From Flavobacterium tiangeerense (lineage in GTDB: Bacteria; Bacteroidota; Bacteroidia; Flavobacteriales; Flavobacteriaceae), in NCBI RefSeq assembly GCF_007830355.1, contig NZ_VLKO01000008.1, positions 75,453-139,452 of the forward strand: 64,000 nt of DNA, written 5' to 3'. A model generated the notes under the pieces. The model did not search any database. It worked only from the letters and a program-made list of their open reading frames with translations, and was not told the origin of the DNA. Below are positions 7,772-16,499 of this stretch, piece by piece. The first letter of the stretch is position 1. The number at the start of each line of letters is the position of its first letter. The position numbers and the translations under genes are program-made.

Positions 7772-9949
7772 CTATTTTTTTACTTTAATATCAGTACCCA
7801 AACGTTGCATATAAGCTATTAAAGCCACAATTTCTCTTTCGTTCATTGGCACAAATTTTTCACCTCTTGCTTCGGCTTTTTTCTTACTTTCCTCATAACT
7901 TTTTACAAAATCAGGGTCGTTTTTTAAACTTTCTTCGATAGCAATGGCTTGTTTGCGTAAATCATCCAGTCCACCAGCAATTTGCACAGGAGTGTAAGGA
8001 ACTCCTAGTGTAGACATCACTTCCATTTTCTTTTGGGTCATAGAAATGTCCATAGCTTTATTGTCAAAAAGCCATTTGTAACCCGGCATGATAGAGCCCG
8101 CAGATATACTTTGTGGATTCCAAAAGTGATTGAAATGCCAATTGTCATTGTACTTTCCACCTACTCTTAATAAATCGGGTCCTGTACGTTTTGATCCCCA
8201 TAAAAATGGATGATCGTATGCAAATTCTCCCGCTTTTGATTGAGGTCCGTAACGTTCTACTTCACTTCTAAATGGTCGTACCGATTGAGAGTGACATCCT
8301 ACACAACCCTCACGAATGTATAAATCACGTCCTTCTAGTTCAAGTGGAGAATATGGTTTTACGCTAGTTATCGTAGGAATATTAGACTTTACCATTATAG
8401 TAGGTACAATTTGAATCACACCACCTATTAAGATAGCTACTGTTGCCAAAATAGTCAATTGAATAGGCTTGCGCTCTAACCAAGGGTGGAATTTTTCACC
8501 CTTAACTCTACTTGAACTCATTTTTAGTAACGCAGGAGCTTCGGCGTGTTCGTCTTCTACTTTTGATCCAAATCGAACCGTTTGCCAAATGTTATACACT
8601 AATACAAACATTCCTACCAAGTACATCGTTCCACCTATGGCTCTCATCCAATACATAGGCATGATTTGAGTAACCGTTTCTAGAAAATTACCATAGGTTA
8701 ATGTTCCATCTGGGTTAAATTGCTTCCACATCGATGCTTGTAAAAATCCAGCAACATACATTGGTACAGTATACAAGATGATTCCGAGAGTACCTATCCA
8801 AAAATGAAAATTAGCTAATTTTGTAGAGTACAAATTACTCTTGGTCATTCGAGGAACTAACCAATAAATCATACCAAATGCCATAAAACCATTCCAAGCT
8901 AGAGCGCCTACGTGAACGTGTGCAATAATCCAGTCTGTATAATGTGCAATAGCATTAACATTTTTAAGAGACAACATCGGACCTTCAAAAGTGGCCATTC
9001 CATACCCGGTAATTGCTACTACAAAAAACTTTAAAACAGGTTCTACTCTTACCTTATCCCAAACTCCTCTTAGCGTTAAAAGTCCGTTGATCATTCCTCC
9101 CCAAGATGGAGCAATTAACATGATTGAGAAAGCAACACCTAAATTTTGAGCCCAGTTTGGCAATGCCGAATATAATAAATGGTGTGGGCCTGCCCAGATG
9201 TAAATAAAAATCAGAGACCAAAAGTGAATAATAGAAAGGCGGTACGAATACACCGGACGGTTTGCTGCTTTTGGAATAAAATAATACATCAAACCTAAAA
9301 AAGGTGTCGTCAAGAAAAAAGCAACAGCATTATGACCATACCACCATTGAACTAGTGCGTCCTGAACACCAGCATATACAGAATAACTTTTTAAACCAGA
9401 AACTGGCAATGCCAAACTATTAAAGATATGTAAAACAGCAACAGTTACAAAAGTGGCCAAATAAAACCAAATAGCAACATATAAATGGCGTTCCCTACGT
9501 TTTAGAATTGTACCAATCATATTGATCCCAAAAACAACCCAGATCAAGGCAATTGCAATGTCTATAGGCCATTCTAGCTCCGCATATTCCTTAGATGTGC
9601 TGTATCCTAATGGTAAGGAAATAGCCGCCGCAACAATAATTAATTGCCATCCCCAGAAATGCAGGTTGCTTAAAAAATCATTAAACATTCTTGCTTTTAA
9701 AAGGCGCTGCATAGAGTAATAAATACCCGCAAACATAGAATTCCCTACAAAGGCAAAAATAACAGCATTAGTATGTAATGGTCTCAATCGACCAAAACTC
9801 AACCACGAAACTCCATCGGTGATATTTGGAAATAGAAACATAAAAGCAAGAATAAGTCCTACTAACATTCCTACTACCCCAAAAACTATGGTGGCGTAAA
9901 TGAATTTTTTTACAATTTTGTTGTCATAATAAAACTGCTGCATTTCCAT
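7772..9949 (-). CDS. ccoNO: cbb3 cytochrome c oxidase, fused CcoN-CcoO
   Basis: A 725-residue fusion of the catalytic heme-copper subunit and the mono-heme cytochrome subunit. Residues 1 to about 480 form the multi-helix CcoN part, with the metal-ligand histidines in segments such as WWYGHNAVAFF and AHVHVGALAWNG. After a further anchor helix near 500, the CcoO part holds one heme c site, CVGCH, followed by SQSVRPFRSE and GPDL. The complex reduces oxygen to water with high affinity in the inner membrane. The fusion is usual in Bacteroidota. Second gene of the operon, 31 bases after ccoS. Confidence 0.96.
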   Translation of the reverse strand: MEMQQFYYDNKIVKKFIYATIVFGVVGMLVGLILAFMFLFPNITDGVSWLSFGRLRPLHTNAVIFAFVGNSMFAGIYYSMQRLLKARMFNDFLSNLHFWGWQLIIVAAAISLPLGYSTSKEYAELEWPIDIAIALIWVVFGINMIGTILKRRERHLYVAIWFYLATFVTVAVLHIFNSLALPVSGLKSYSVYAGVQDALVQWWYGHNAVAFFLTTPFLGLMYYFIPKAANRPVYSYRLSIIHFWSLIFIYIWAGPHHLLYSALPNWAQNLGVAFSIMLIAPSWGGMINGLLTLRGVWDKVRVEPVLKFFVVAITGYGMATFEGPMLSLKNVNAIAHYTDWIIAHVHVGALAWNGFMAFGMIYWLVPRMTKSNLYSTKLANFHFWIGTLGIILYTVPMYVAGFLQASMWKQFNPDGTLTYGNFLETVTQIMPMYWMRAIGGTMYLVGMFVLVYNIWQTVRFGSKVEDEHAEAPALLKMSSSRVKGEKFHPWLERKPIQLTILATVAILIGGVIQIVPTIMVKSNIPTITSVKPYSPLELEGRDLYIREGCVGCHSQSVRPFRSEVERYGPQSKAGEFAYDHPFLWGSKRTGPDLLRVGGKYNDNWHFNHFWNPQSISAGSIMPGYKWLFDNKAMDISMTQKKMEVMSTLGVPYTPVQIAGGLDDLRKQAIAIEESLKNDPDFVKSYEESKKKAEARGEKFVPMNEREIVALIAYMQRLGTDIKVKK

Positions 9950-9980
9950 ATTTGTAATTATTTTGAAAGTTGTTTATTGA

Positions 9981-10187
9981 TTATTTTTGAGTTTCTAGAT
10001 ATTCTGTTTTTAAAGACTCTTCCTTATTTTTTGTTTCTTTTTGAATTAACTCATCCTCAAAAAGCATTCGAACAGAGGGAGTAAAATCATCATCATATTG
10101 TCCTGTTTTGACTGCTCTAATAAATGCTATAAAAAAACCTATAGCAACTAGAATACTGATAGATATTAATAGATAAATGACACTCAT
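9981..10187 (-). CDS. ccoS: cbb3 oxidase maturation protein CcoS
   Basis: A 68-residue protein with an N-terminal membrane helix (about residues 3-24) followed by the CcoS signature of a short acidic stretch (KTGQYDDD) shortly after the helix. CcoS is needed to insert cofactors into the cbb3 catalytic subunit. It is the first gene of the leftward operon and has the FNR-like box and -7 element directly upstream, with a predicted leader of about 12 bases. Confidence 0.92.
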   Translation of the reverse strand: MSVIYLLISISILVAIGFFIAFIRAVKTGQYDDDFTPSVRMLFEDELIQKETKNKEESLKTEYLETQK

Positions 10188-10205
10188 ATTGTATTTTTAT
10201 TTCAA

Positions 10206-10213
10206 CAAAGTTA
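10206..10213 (-). promoter_or_regulatory. -7 promoter element of the cco operon
   Basis: On the minus strand TAACTTTG matches TAnnTTTG exactly. It lies 18 bases upstream of the ccoS ATG, so the start point would be near 10200. Confidence 0.65.
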
Positions 10214-10234
10214 CTGGGATGCATTCACGTAAAA

Positions 10235-10250
10235 TATGACATTTATCATA
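10235..10250 (-). promoter_or_regulatory. FNR-like palindromic box upstream of ccoS
   Basis: On the plus strand it reads TATGACATTTATCATA, two arms around a 4-base spacer with one arm mismatch. Its centre (10242.5) is 33 bases from the centre of the -7 element at 10206..10213, identical to the hemN spacing, so the FNR-like regulator would bind near -42 as a class II activator of the whole cbb3 operon. Confidence 0.75.
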
Positions 10251-10298
10251 CTTGAAACATTTGTTAATGAAATGTGAACTTTGTAAATATTTAATGCA

Positions 10299-12740
10299 CT
10301 AGCGTTTTCTTTTAGCATAATAATTACTCATTACCGTAACAAAACTTACAATAGTTATGGTACTCAATGGCATAATAATAGCTGCTATAAGTGGTAATAA
10401 ATTTCCTGTAATGGCAAAACCTAAGCCCACTACATTGTAGAGTAATGACACTACAAAGCTCATTTTTATGGTTGTAATAGCATCTTTAGAATACCGTAAA
10501 AAGAAGTTTAGTTTTTTAAACTCTTCGGCATCCAAAATAGCATCACAAGCAGGTGAGAATACATTCACATTCTCTGAAATGGATATTCCGATATGGCTTT
10601 GCGCCAATGCACCCGCATCATTAAGTCCGTCACCTACCATCATCACATTCTTACCCACGGCCTGTAATGCTTTGATGAACTCTAGTTTTTGTTCTGGTTT
10701 TTGATTAAAAATTAATGCTGTGCCTTTTGGCAAAAGAGCTTGAAGAGTAGCTCTCTCTCCATCATTATCTCCTGATAAAATTTTAATTTCGTACTTCTTA
10801 CTCAAATCTTGAAACAGTTTCGCTAAACCATCTCTATACTGATTCATGAAAATATATTTCCCATAATAAACTTCGTCAATGGTAATGTATACAACGGTAT
10901 TTTCAAGTTCAACTTCACTATCACAACCTTTATTATCCGTCTCAAAATGTGTATGGAGCACAAAATCTCTTGAACCAATTTTTATACTACTTCCAGCAAC
11001 TAGAGCTTGAATACCTTTACCAGCTTGTTCTTCAAAATTATCTACTTTAATCAATTTTGTTTCAGGTAAAAAATCATATAACATTCTGCTCAACGGATGA
11101 TTTGAACCTCGTAGCGCATTTTTTATTAATGTACTGGTTTCTGAATTAATTACGCCGTCTTGAACTCCTATCCCAATTATTTCGCTGGGTGGTACATACG
11201 TAATTTTAGATTTTTTATTGGTAGTGATTGTTCCTGTTTTGTCAAAAACTATGGTATCTACTTTGGCTAATTGTTCTATAACCAATGCATTTTTAAGGTA
11301 AAATTTTTGTTTTCCTAAAATTCGTAAGACATTCCCAAAAGTGAATGGAGCGGTCAATGCAAGCGCGCAAGGACATGCTACAATAAGTACAGCGGTAAAA
11401 ACATTAAAAGCAGTATTGGCATTAATAAAAATCCAATATCCAAATCCTACAAAAGCAATTAACAACAATATAGGAGTAAAATATCGACTGATTTTGTCAG
11501 TAATTGTTTTGTGTTTTTGCTCCACATTTTTCTGGAAGACATCATTACTCCACAGCTGCGTCAAATAGCTTTGAGAAACGGTTTGCAAAACTTCCATTTC
11601 TATCATCTTCCCAATTTGTTTCCCTCCGGCAAAAACTTTATCTCCAGAATGCTTTACAATAGGAACTGCTTCTCCAGTTACAAAACTATAGTCTATCTCT
11701 GCTTTTTCAGACAGTAATATACCGTCCACGGGAATGAGTTCTTGGTTTCTAATCAGCAATCTATTCCCTTTTTCAACCTCATAAATAGGAATACTCAACT
11801 CCCTTCCGTCAGGATTAATTTTAGTAATTGCAATAGGGAAATAAGATTTGAAATCTCTTTCAAAACTCAAAAAACTGTACGTTTTTATTTGGAACATTTT
11901 GCCAAGGAGCATAAAAAAGATTAACCCTGTCAAACTATCAAAAAAACCAGAACCATAATCCATGATGATATCAAAAGTACTGCGCACAAACATGACAATG
12001 ATTCCTAAGGCAATAGGGATATCAATATTGAGCATTTTGGTTTTAATACTTTTGTAAGCAGACACATAATAACCGCTTGCCGAGTAGAAAAAACTAGGCA
12101 ATGATAAAGCAAATATTAACCATCTAAAAAAACCTCGATAGTGGTCAAGCCAATACTCCTTAACTTCAAAATATTCTGGAAAAGAAAGTAACATAATATT
12201 CCCAAAACAAAAGAAAGCAACACCCAGTTTGTAGGTCAAACTTCTATCTACAACAGCCTTACCAGATTCGTAGTTTTCTAAACTTATATAAGGTTCATAG
12301 CCTATAGAACTAAGCAATAAAACAATTTCTTTGACAGATACCGTAGCGGAGTTAAAGGTGATGCGTACTCTCTTTTCAGGAAAGTTGACCTGTGAGGTGC
12401 TTATGCCTTTTTGAAGACGTTGTAAATTTTCCAGAATCCAAATACACGAGCTACAATGTATGTGTGGTATGTTAAGTGAAATAATTGTTGTTTCATTTTC
12501 TTTGAATTCCAATAGTTTTGATACAATACTTTCATTGTCTAAAAAATCATATTTACCATTTGTATTTTGCGGTGTTGCTCCAGGTGATTTTTCAAAATCA
12601 TAATAGCTTGTTAAATCATTTTGATTGAAAATTTCATACACTGTTTTACAACCCGTGCAACAAAAAATTTTATCGTCAAAAAATATTTCTTCGGCTTTTA
12701 TGACATCTAATCCACAATGGAAACAGTTGTTTTTCTCCAT
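10299..12740 (-). CDS. ccoI: Copper-translocating P-type ATPase for cbb3 oxidase
   Basis: A P1B-type ATPase (813 residues from this start) that exports copper across the inner membrane for oxidase assembly. The N-terminal cysteine-rich metal-binding region (CFHCG and CCTGC) is followed by an HMA domain with CSSC, then membrane helices, the transmembrane CPC motif (VACPCALALTAP), the phosphorylation site DKTGTIT and the hinge motif GDGLND. Another in-frame ATG lies four codons upstream at 12752, but the predicted promoter would leave it only about 5 bases of leader, so the ATG at 12740 is preferred. It lies upstream of ccoS in the same direction, with its own FNR-type box. Confidence 0.94.
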   Translation of the reverse strand: MEKNNCFHCGLDVIKAEEIFFDDKIFCCTGCKTVYEIFNQNDLTSYYDFEKSPGATPQNTNGKYDFLDNESIVSKLLEFKENETTIISLNIPHIHCSSCIWILENLQRLQKGISTSQVNFPEKRVRITFNSATVSVKEIVLLLSSIGYEPYISLENYESGKAVVDRSLTYKLGVAFFCFGNIMLLSFPEYFEVKEYWLDHYRGFFRWLIFALSLPSFFYSASGYYVSAYKSIKTKMLNIDIPIALGIIVMFVRSTFDIIMDYGSGFFDSLTGLIFFMLLGKMFQIKTYSFLSFERDFKSYFPIAITKINPDGRELSIPIYEVEKGNRLLIRNQELIPVDGILLSEKAEIDYSFVTGEAVPIVKHSGDKVFAGGKQIGKMIEMEVLQTVSQSYLTQLWSNDVFQKNVEQKHKTITDKISRYFTPILLLIAFVGFGYWIFINANTAFNVFTAVLIVACPCALALTAPFTFGNVLRILGKQKFYLKNALVIEQLAKVDTIVFDKTGTITTNKKSKITYVPPSEIIGIGVQDGVINSETSTLIKNALRGSNHPLSRMLYDFLPETKLIKVDNFEEQAGKGIQALVAGSSIKIGSRDFVLHTHFETDNKGCDSEVELENTVVYITIDEVYYGKYIFMNQYRDGLAKLFQDLSKKYEIKILSGDNDGERATLQALLPKGTALIFNQKPEQKLEFIKALQAVGKNVMMVGDGLNDAGALAQSHIGISISENVNVFSPACDAILDAEEFKKLNFFLRYSKDAITTIKMSFVVSLLYNVVGLGFAITGNLLPLIAAIIMPLSTITIVSFVTVMSNYYAKRKR

Positions 12741-12763
12741 AACTTTGCTCATTTTTCCTGAAG

Positions 12764-12771
12764 CAAAGAAC
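12764..12771 (-). promoter_or_regulatory. Possible weak -7 element of ccoI
   Basis: GTTCTTTG on the minus strand is a partial match to TAnnTTTG (the TTTG half is intact, the TA half is not). Its centre lies exactly 33 bases from the centre of the palindrome at 12793..12808, the same distance as at hemN and ccoS, which is the main reason to call it. Confidence 0.45.
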
Positions 12772-12792
12772 CTAAACGAATGTTAATTAAAA

Positions 12793-12808
12793 TATGATAT
12801 TTATCATA
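12793..12808. promoter_or_regulatory. FNR-like box between ccoI and the regulator gene
   Basis: TATGATATTTATCATA has perfect 6-base arms around a 4-base spacer. For ccoI (leftward) it sits in the same class II position as the other two boxes. For the regulator gene (rightward) its centre is only 21 bases from the -7 element TAGTTTTG at 12818..12825, so it covers the core promoter and could repress. One box may therefore activate ccoI and autoregulate the regulator. Confidence 0.7.
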
Positions 12809-12817
12809 ATAAAAGGC

Positions 12818-12825
12818 TAGTTTTG
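12818..12825 (+). promoter_or_regulatory. -7 element of the FNR-like regulator gene
   Basis: TAGTTTTG matches TAnnTTTG exactly. The upstream in-frame ATG at 12823 lies inside this element, so it cannot be the translation start. The ATG at 12847 would have a leader of about 15 bases. Confidence 0.6.
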
Positions 12826-12846
12826 TATAACAAAAATATCATACCA

Positions 12847-13527
12847 ATGAGTAAATGTGAACAATGTATCGTGCGCGAATTCAGTTCCTTGAAAGCCCTT
12901 ACTAAACAAGAGCTCGTGCAATTATCTGATTGTAAAACGTCTCATATTGTAAAAAAAGGAGAAATAATATTTAAGGAAGGAGATACTGTAAACGGAATTT
13001 ACTGTATTAAAGATGGTGTTTGCAAACTCATCAAGCTTAGCGCCAATGGAAAAGACCATATTGTAAAACTGGTAACCAAAGGTGAATTACTAGGCCAAAG
13101 ATCTATGATAAGTGAGGAGCCTGTTAATTTAAGTGCAGTAGCGCTTGATGACATGCAGGTTTGTTTTATTCCAAAATCAGAAGTGATGGGATATTTTGAC
13201 AAAAACAACAAGTTCTCTATGAATGTAATGAAAACTATTTGCGGCGATCTAAAAGAAGCCGATGATCAAATGGTTAACCTAGCTCAAAAAACCGTCAAAG
13301 AAAGACTAGCCGAAACTTTGCTCTATTTACATGATACTTTTGGAACAAATGGGGATGCATCCCTAAAAGTTCAACTTTCTAGAGATGATTTAGCTAGCAT
13401 GATAGGCACTGCAACAGAAAGTTGCATCAGACTACTTTCTGACTTTAAAAAGCTAGGACTCATTGAACTTAGTGGTAAAAAAATTATTCTACTAGACCTT
13501 TCTAAACTCAAAAAACTAGCCGAGTAA
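12847..13527 (+). CDS. Crp/Fnr-family regulator, FNR-like
   Basis: A 226-residue transcription factor with an N-terminal cyclic-nucleotide-binding-type fold, a long dimer helix and a C-terminal winged helix-turn-helix (LSRDDLASMIGTATESCIRLL). Cysteines C4 and C7 are followed by C106, which is 99 residues after C7, exactly the gap between C23 and C122 in E. coli FNR. The third FNR ligand position (C29) is serine here, though C29, C53 and C59 of this protein are other candidates. In the recognition helix the E and R that read TGA are kept, while the FNR serine is isoleucine, consistent with ATGA rather than TTGA half-sites. Divergent from ccoI, with an FNR-like box between. It probably controls the cbb3/hemN block in response to oxygen or redox. 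Confidence 0.88.
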   Translation: MSKCEQCIVREFSSLKALTKQELVQLSDCKTSHIVKKGEIIFKEGDTVNGIYCIKDGVCKLIKLSANGKDHIVKLVTKGELLGQRSMISEEPVNLSAVALDDMQVCFIPKSEVMGYFDKNNKFSMNVMKTICGDLKEADDQMVNLAQKTVKERLAETLLYLHDTFGTNGDASLKVQLSRDDLASMIGTATESCIRLLSDFKKLGLIELSGKKIILLDLSKLKKLAE

Positions 13528-13541
13528 TTACTTCAATATTA

Positions 13542-14987
13542 CTATTTTTTAGGCATTGCTAAATAATAAACAGGGATTCCTAATGCAACAATAGCTAATC
13601 CTAGTCCGGTATTGAAGGTGTCGTAAATTAATAAGGTAAGACAAATAGCCACCGTGACTACAATATAAAGTGCAGGAACAAAGGGGTAACCAAATGCTTT
13701 ATAAGGTCTATCAGCATGGGGTTCTTTTTTTCTAAGGATAAAAACCCCTAAAATAGTCAAGATATAAAACAATAAGGATGCAAAAGTAGCATACGTCAAT
13801 AAATCTCCAAATTTCCCCGAAATACACAACACACAAGCCCAAATACACTGGACCCACAAGGCTTTGGCTGGGACTTGATTTTTATTTAATTCGGTGGCTT
13901 GTTTAAAAAACAAACCATCCTTTGCCATTGCAAAAAACAATCTGCCACCAGAGAGGATTAATCCGCTATTACAACCAAAAGTGGACACCATAATTAATCC
14001 TGCCATAACAAAGACACTTACATTTCCCAATATCATACTTGCTGCTGCCGCACCTACTCTGTCATTATTAGCAAACATGATTCCGTTACTCAAGGCATCA
14101 CCTGCACTAGGCGAACCTTGCATAGGGAGTAACGCTAAATAAGCCACATTAGCCAACACATAAACTACAGTCACAATGACCGTTCCTAGAAACAAACTGC
14201 GAGGTATATTTTTTTTAGGATCTTTAATTTCACCAGCTATAAAGGTAACATTATTCCATGCATCACTAGAAAATAAAGAGTTTATAATAGTAGCACCCGC
14301 AGCTCCTAAAAGGGCTGTCCCTACAAGTTTTGTAACAGTTACAGTTCCATCTGGATTAACTACCGTTTTGCTAGCTTCCCACATATTTGCAAAATTATCC
14401 GATAAAACATCCGTTTTTAACCCTACATACAATCCTAAAATAATCAAGGCAAATAGCGCAATTAATTTAGCCGAAGTAAAAACAAGTTGAACTATTTTAC
14501 CGCTTTGAACACCTTTGGTATTGATATAAGTAAGTAAAACAATACTAAAAATGGCTAAAACTTTTTGGTACGAAAAAACAAAACTCGATCCGACAGAAAA
14601 AAGCGTTTCATCTAAAACCGGAAAAAAAATAGCAGCATAATTTGCAAAGGTTACTGCTATAGCTGCAATAACTCCCGTTTGAATTACCGTAAAAACAGTC
14701 CAGCCATATAAAAAAGATACAAGCCTACCGTATGCACGCTGAATATAGACAAATTGACCACCTGCATTAGGCATCATCCCTGCTAACTCGCCATAACTTA
14801 AGGCTGCTGCAACGGTAATTAAGCCGGTCACAATCCAGATCACGAGCAACCAAGCCGCCGATCCTATATCTCTAGCCATTGCCGATGTAACAATAAATAT
14901 TCCTGATCCTATCATGGAACCTGCAACTAAACTCGTTGCATCTATCAATCCTAAAGAACGTTTTAACTCGGTTTTATTTTCTGACAT
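13542..14987 (-). CDS. APC-family amino acid permease
   Basis: A 481-residue integral membrane protein with about 12 hydrophobic segments and the amino acid-polyamine-organocation signature in the first helix (GSMIGSGIFIVTSAMA). Family members carry amino acids into the cell by proton symport or exchange. The substrate cannot be read from the sequence. It converges with the FNR-like gene, 14 bases away, and stands alone with its own upstream gap to mazG. Confidence 0.88.
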   Translation of the reverse strand: MSENKTELKRSLGLIDATSLVAGSMIGSGIFIVTSAMARDIGSAAWLLVIWIVTGLITVAAALSYGELAGMMPNAGGQFVYIQRAYGRLVSFLYGWTVFTVIQTGVIAAIAVTFANYAAIFFPVLDETLFSVGSSFVFSYQKVLAIFSIVLLTYINTKGVQSGKIVQLVFTSAKLIALFALIILGLYVGLKTDVLSDNFANMWEASKTVVNPDGTVTVTKLVGTALLGAAGATIINSLFSSDAWNNVTFIAGEIKDPKKNIPRSLFLGTVIVTVVYVLANVAYLALLPMQGSPSAGDALSNGIMFANNDRVGAAAASMILGNVSVFVMAGLIMVSTFGCNSGLILSGGRLFFAMAKDGLFFKQATELNKNQVPAKALWVQCIWACVLCISGKFGDLLTYATFASLLFYILTILGVFILRKKEPHADRPYKAFGYPFVPALYIVVTVAICLTLLIYDTFNTGLGLAIVALGIPVYYLAMPKK

Positions 14988-15002
14988 TGGTAATTATAAA
15001 TT

Positions 15003-15067
15003 AATATAAAACTATACTTTAAACTCTAAATATTGATTACAAGATACTGAATACTGCAAACTGACAA
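15003..15067 (-). repeat. Dispersed 3' repeat, copy after mazG
   Basis: Reading from the mazG stop, the minus strand contains AGTTTGCAGTATTCAGT followed by ATCT and AT-rich sequence ending in AGAGTTTAAAG. The same 17 bases occur at the stop codon of the gene ending at 31286, and an 11-base version follows the stop at 43624. It looks like a low-complexity intergenic repeat that lies directly behind genes. Confidence 0.55.
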
Positions 15068-15841
15068 TTACATTTTCTTGGCTTCTTCCCAAAAAATATC
15101 CATTTCAGCGAGAGTCATATCCATTAAAGGCTTTCCTAACTCTGAAGCTTTACTTTCTAAATATTGAAATCGTTTAATGAATTTTTTATTGGTTCGTTCC
15201 AAGGCATCTTCGGGGTTAACATTCAAAAATCTGGCATAATTAATCATTGAAAACAAAACATCACCAAACTCCGCTTCGATCTTGTCCTGATCTCCCGATT
15301 GCACTTCAACTTGTAGTTCCTCTAATTCCTCTTGCACTTTATCCCAAACTTGATGCGTCTCTTCCCAGTCAAATCCTACTCCTTTCACTTTATCCTGAAT
15401 GCGACTGGCTTTGACTAAGGCTGGCAAACTTGTAGGAACTCCTTCTAAAACAGATTTCTTACCTTCTTTAAGTTTTAATTTCTCCCAATTTTGCTTGACT
15501 TCTTCTTCGTCCTTCACTATTGTATCACTATAAATATGAGGATGACGGTGTATCAATTTTTCAGAAATTTCATGGCACACATCAGCAATATCAAAATCAC
15601 TAGTTTCACTTCCTATTTTAGCATAAAAAACAATGTGCAACAAGAGATCTCCCAATTCCTTCTTCACTTCATTTAAATCATTATCTAAAATAGCATCACC
15701 GAGCTCATAGGTTTCTTCAATGGTAAGATGACGCAAGGATTGCATAGTTTGTTTTTGATCCCAAGGACATTTTTCCCTCAAATCATCCATTATGGTAAGT
15801 AGTCTGTCAAATGCTTGTAGTTGTGCGGCTCTAGTATTCAT
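15068..15841 (-). CDS. mazG: Nucleoside triphosphate pyrophosphohydrolase MazG
   Basis: A 257-residue cytoplasmic enzyme that hydrolyses NTPs to NMP and pyrophosphate, cleaning nucleotide pools. Two MazG domains are visible: the first has CPWDQKQT and the EExxE-type metal site in TIEETYELGDAI, and the second has EELEELQVEV and EFGDVLFSMINYAR. The start MNTRAAQLQAFDRL is chosen because the reading frame upstream of it runs through a terminator and the DUF5606 gene. It lies 27 bases past that terminator, so it may have its own promoter or depend on read-through. Confidence 0.93.
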   Translation of the reverse strand: MNTRAAQLQAFDRLLTIMDDLREKCPWDQKQTMQSLRHLTIEETYELGDAILDNDLNEVKKELGDLLLHIVFYAKIGSETSDFDIADVCHEISEKLIHRHPHIYSDTIVKDEEEVKQNWEKLKLKEGKKSVLEGVPTSLPALVKASRIQDKVKGVGFDWEETHQVWDKVQEELEELQVEVQSGDQDKIEAEFGDVLFSMINYARFLNVNPEDALERTNKKFIKRFQYLESKASELGKPLMDMTLAEMDIFWEEAKKM

Positions 15842-15862
15842 CAAAATTGTTTTGGTAAAAAT

Positions 15863-15898
15863 AAAAAAATCCCATTCAAGAACGTCCTGAATGGGATT
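15863..15898 (-). terminator. Terminator of the DUF5606 gene
   Basis: On the minus strand AATCCCATTCA (15898..15888) pairs with TGAATGGGATT (15878..15868) over 11 perfect pairs with a 9-base loop, and a T run follows. It separates DUF5606 from mazG. Confidence 0.85.
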
Positions 15899-15917
15899 AA
15901 ATATTTTAAAGCTTTTG

Positions 15918-16415
15918 TTATTCTTTTTTAGCTTTTGCTTTTTTAGCTGGTTTTTCTGCAACTTCTTCATTAACTTCTTCATTAACTTCTTCAACAGCCG
16001 GTGCACTTGGCTCTTCGGCAGTAGCTGGTGCATCATCATTAAGCAATCCTTTTGATTGTAAAATTCCGTACCAGTTTAATATTTTTTTAATATCAGATGG
16101 GTATACTCTATCTTCATCATAATTAGGCAAAATAACTTTGAAATACTCCATTAATTTTGCGTTTTCAGCTTTATGTGATAAAGCTTCCCCTTTATTTTCT
16201 TTATCTGCAATAGTTTGCATGATTTCAGATAATGGTTTTTCACCTTCGTAAGTATAAATCGAAATTTCAGAAAGTAAGCTTACATTACTTTTTAAGTTTA
16301 CTGTAATTTTTTTTCCATCAGCTAATGACTCAGCCACAAATCCTGATCTAGTTTGTACTTTCAAAATGTATAAACCTGGTTTTCCTGAAATGGCTAATAT
16401 TTTTTCTAAATTCAT
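15918..16415 (-). CDS. DUF5606 domain-containing protein
   Basis: A 165-residue protein whose N-terminal ~140 residues (starting MNLEKILAISGKPGLYILK) match the DUF5606 family of Bacteroidota, of unknown function. The C-terminal tail is low-complexity, with repeated EEVN units from a short tandem DNA repeat and a lysine-rich end. No signal peptide or membrane segment. It lies 84 bases downstream of def in the same direction, the common neighbourhood of this family. Confidence 0.85.
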   Translation of the reverse strand: MNLEKILAISGKPGLYILKVQTRSGFVAESLADGKKITVNLKSNVSLLSEISIYTYEGEKPLSEIMQTIADKENKGEALSHKAENAKLMEYFKVILPNYDEDRVYPSDIKKILNWYGILQSKGLLNDDAPATAEEPSAPAVEEVNEEVNEEVAEKPAKKAKAKKE

Positions 16416-16499
16416 GGTTCGTGTAATTGTTATTGAAAATTGGATTAATTAATTTTATTTGGGTACCCAAAAATTGTACCACGCTTGTCTTAGCTTGAC

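Noticed and set aside
12823..12846. Upstream ATG of the FNR-like regulator
   Set aside because: It lies inside the -7 promoter element, so it would not be in the transcript.
15842..16039. N-terminal extension of mazG
   Set aside because: The extra 66 residues are lysine-rich, read through the terminator and the C-terminal repeats of the DUF5606 gene, and have no equivalent in MazG proteins.
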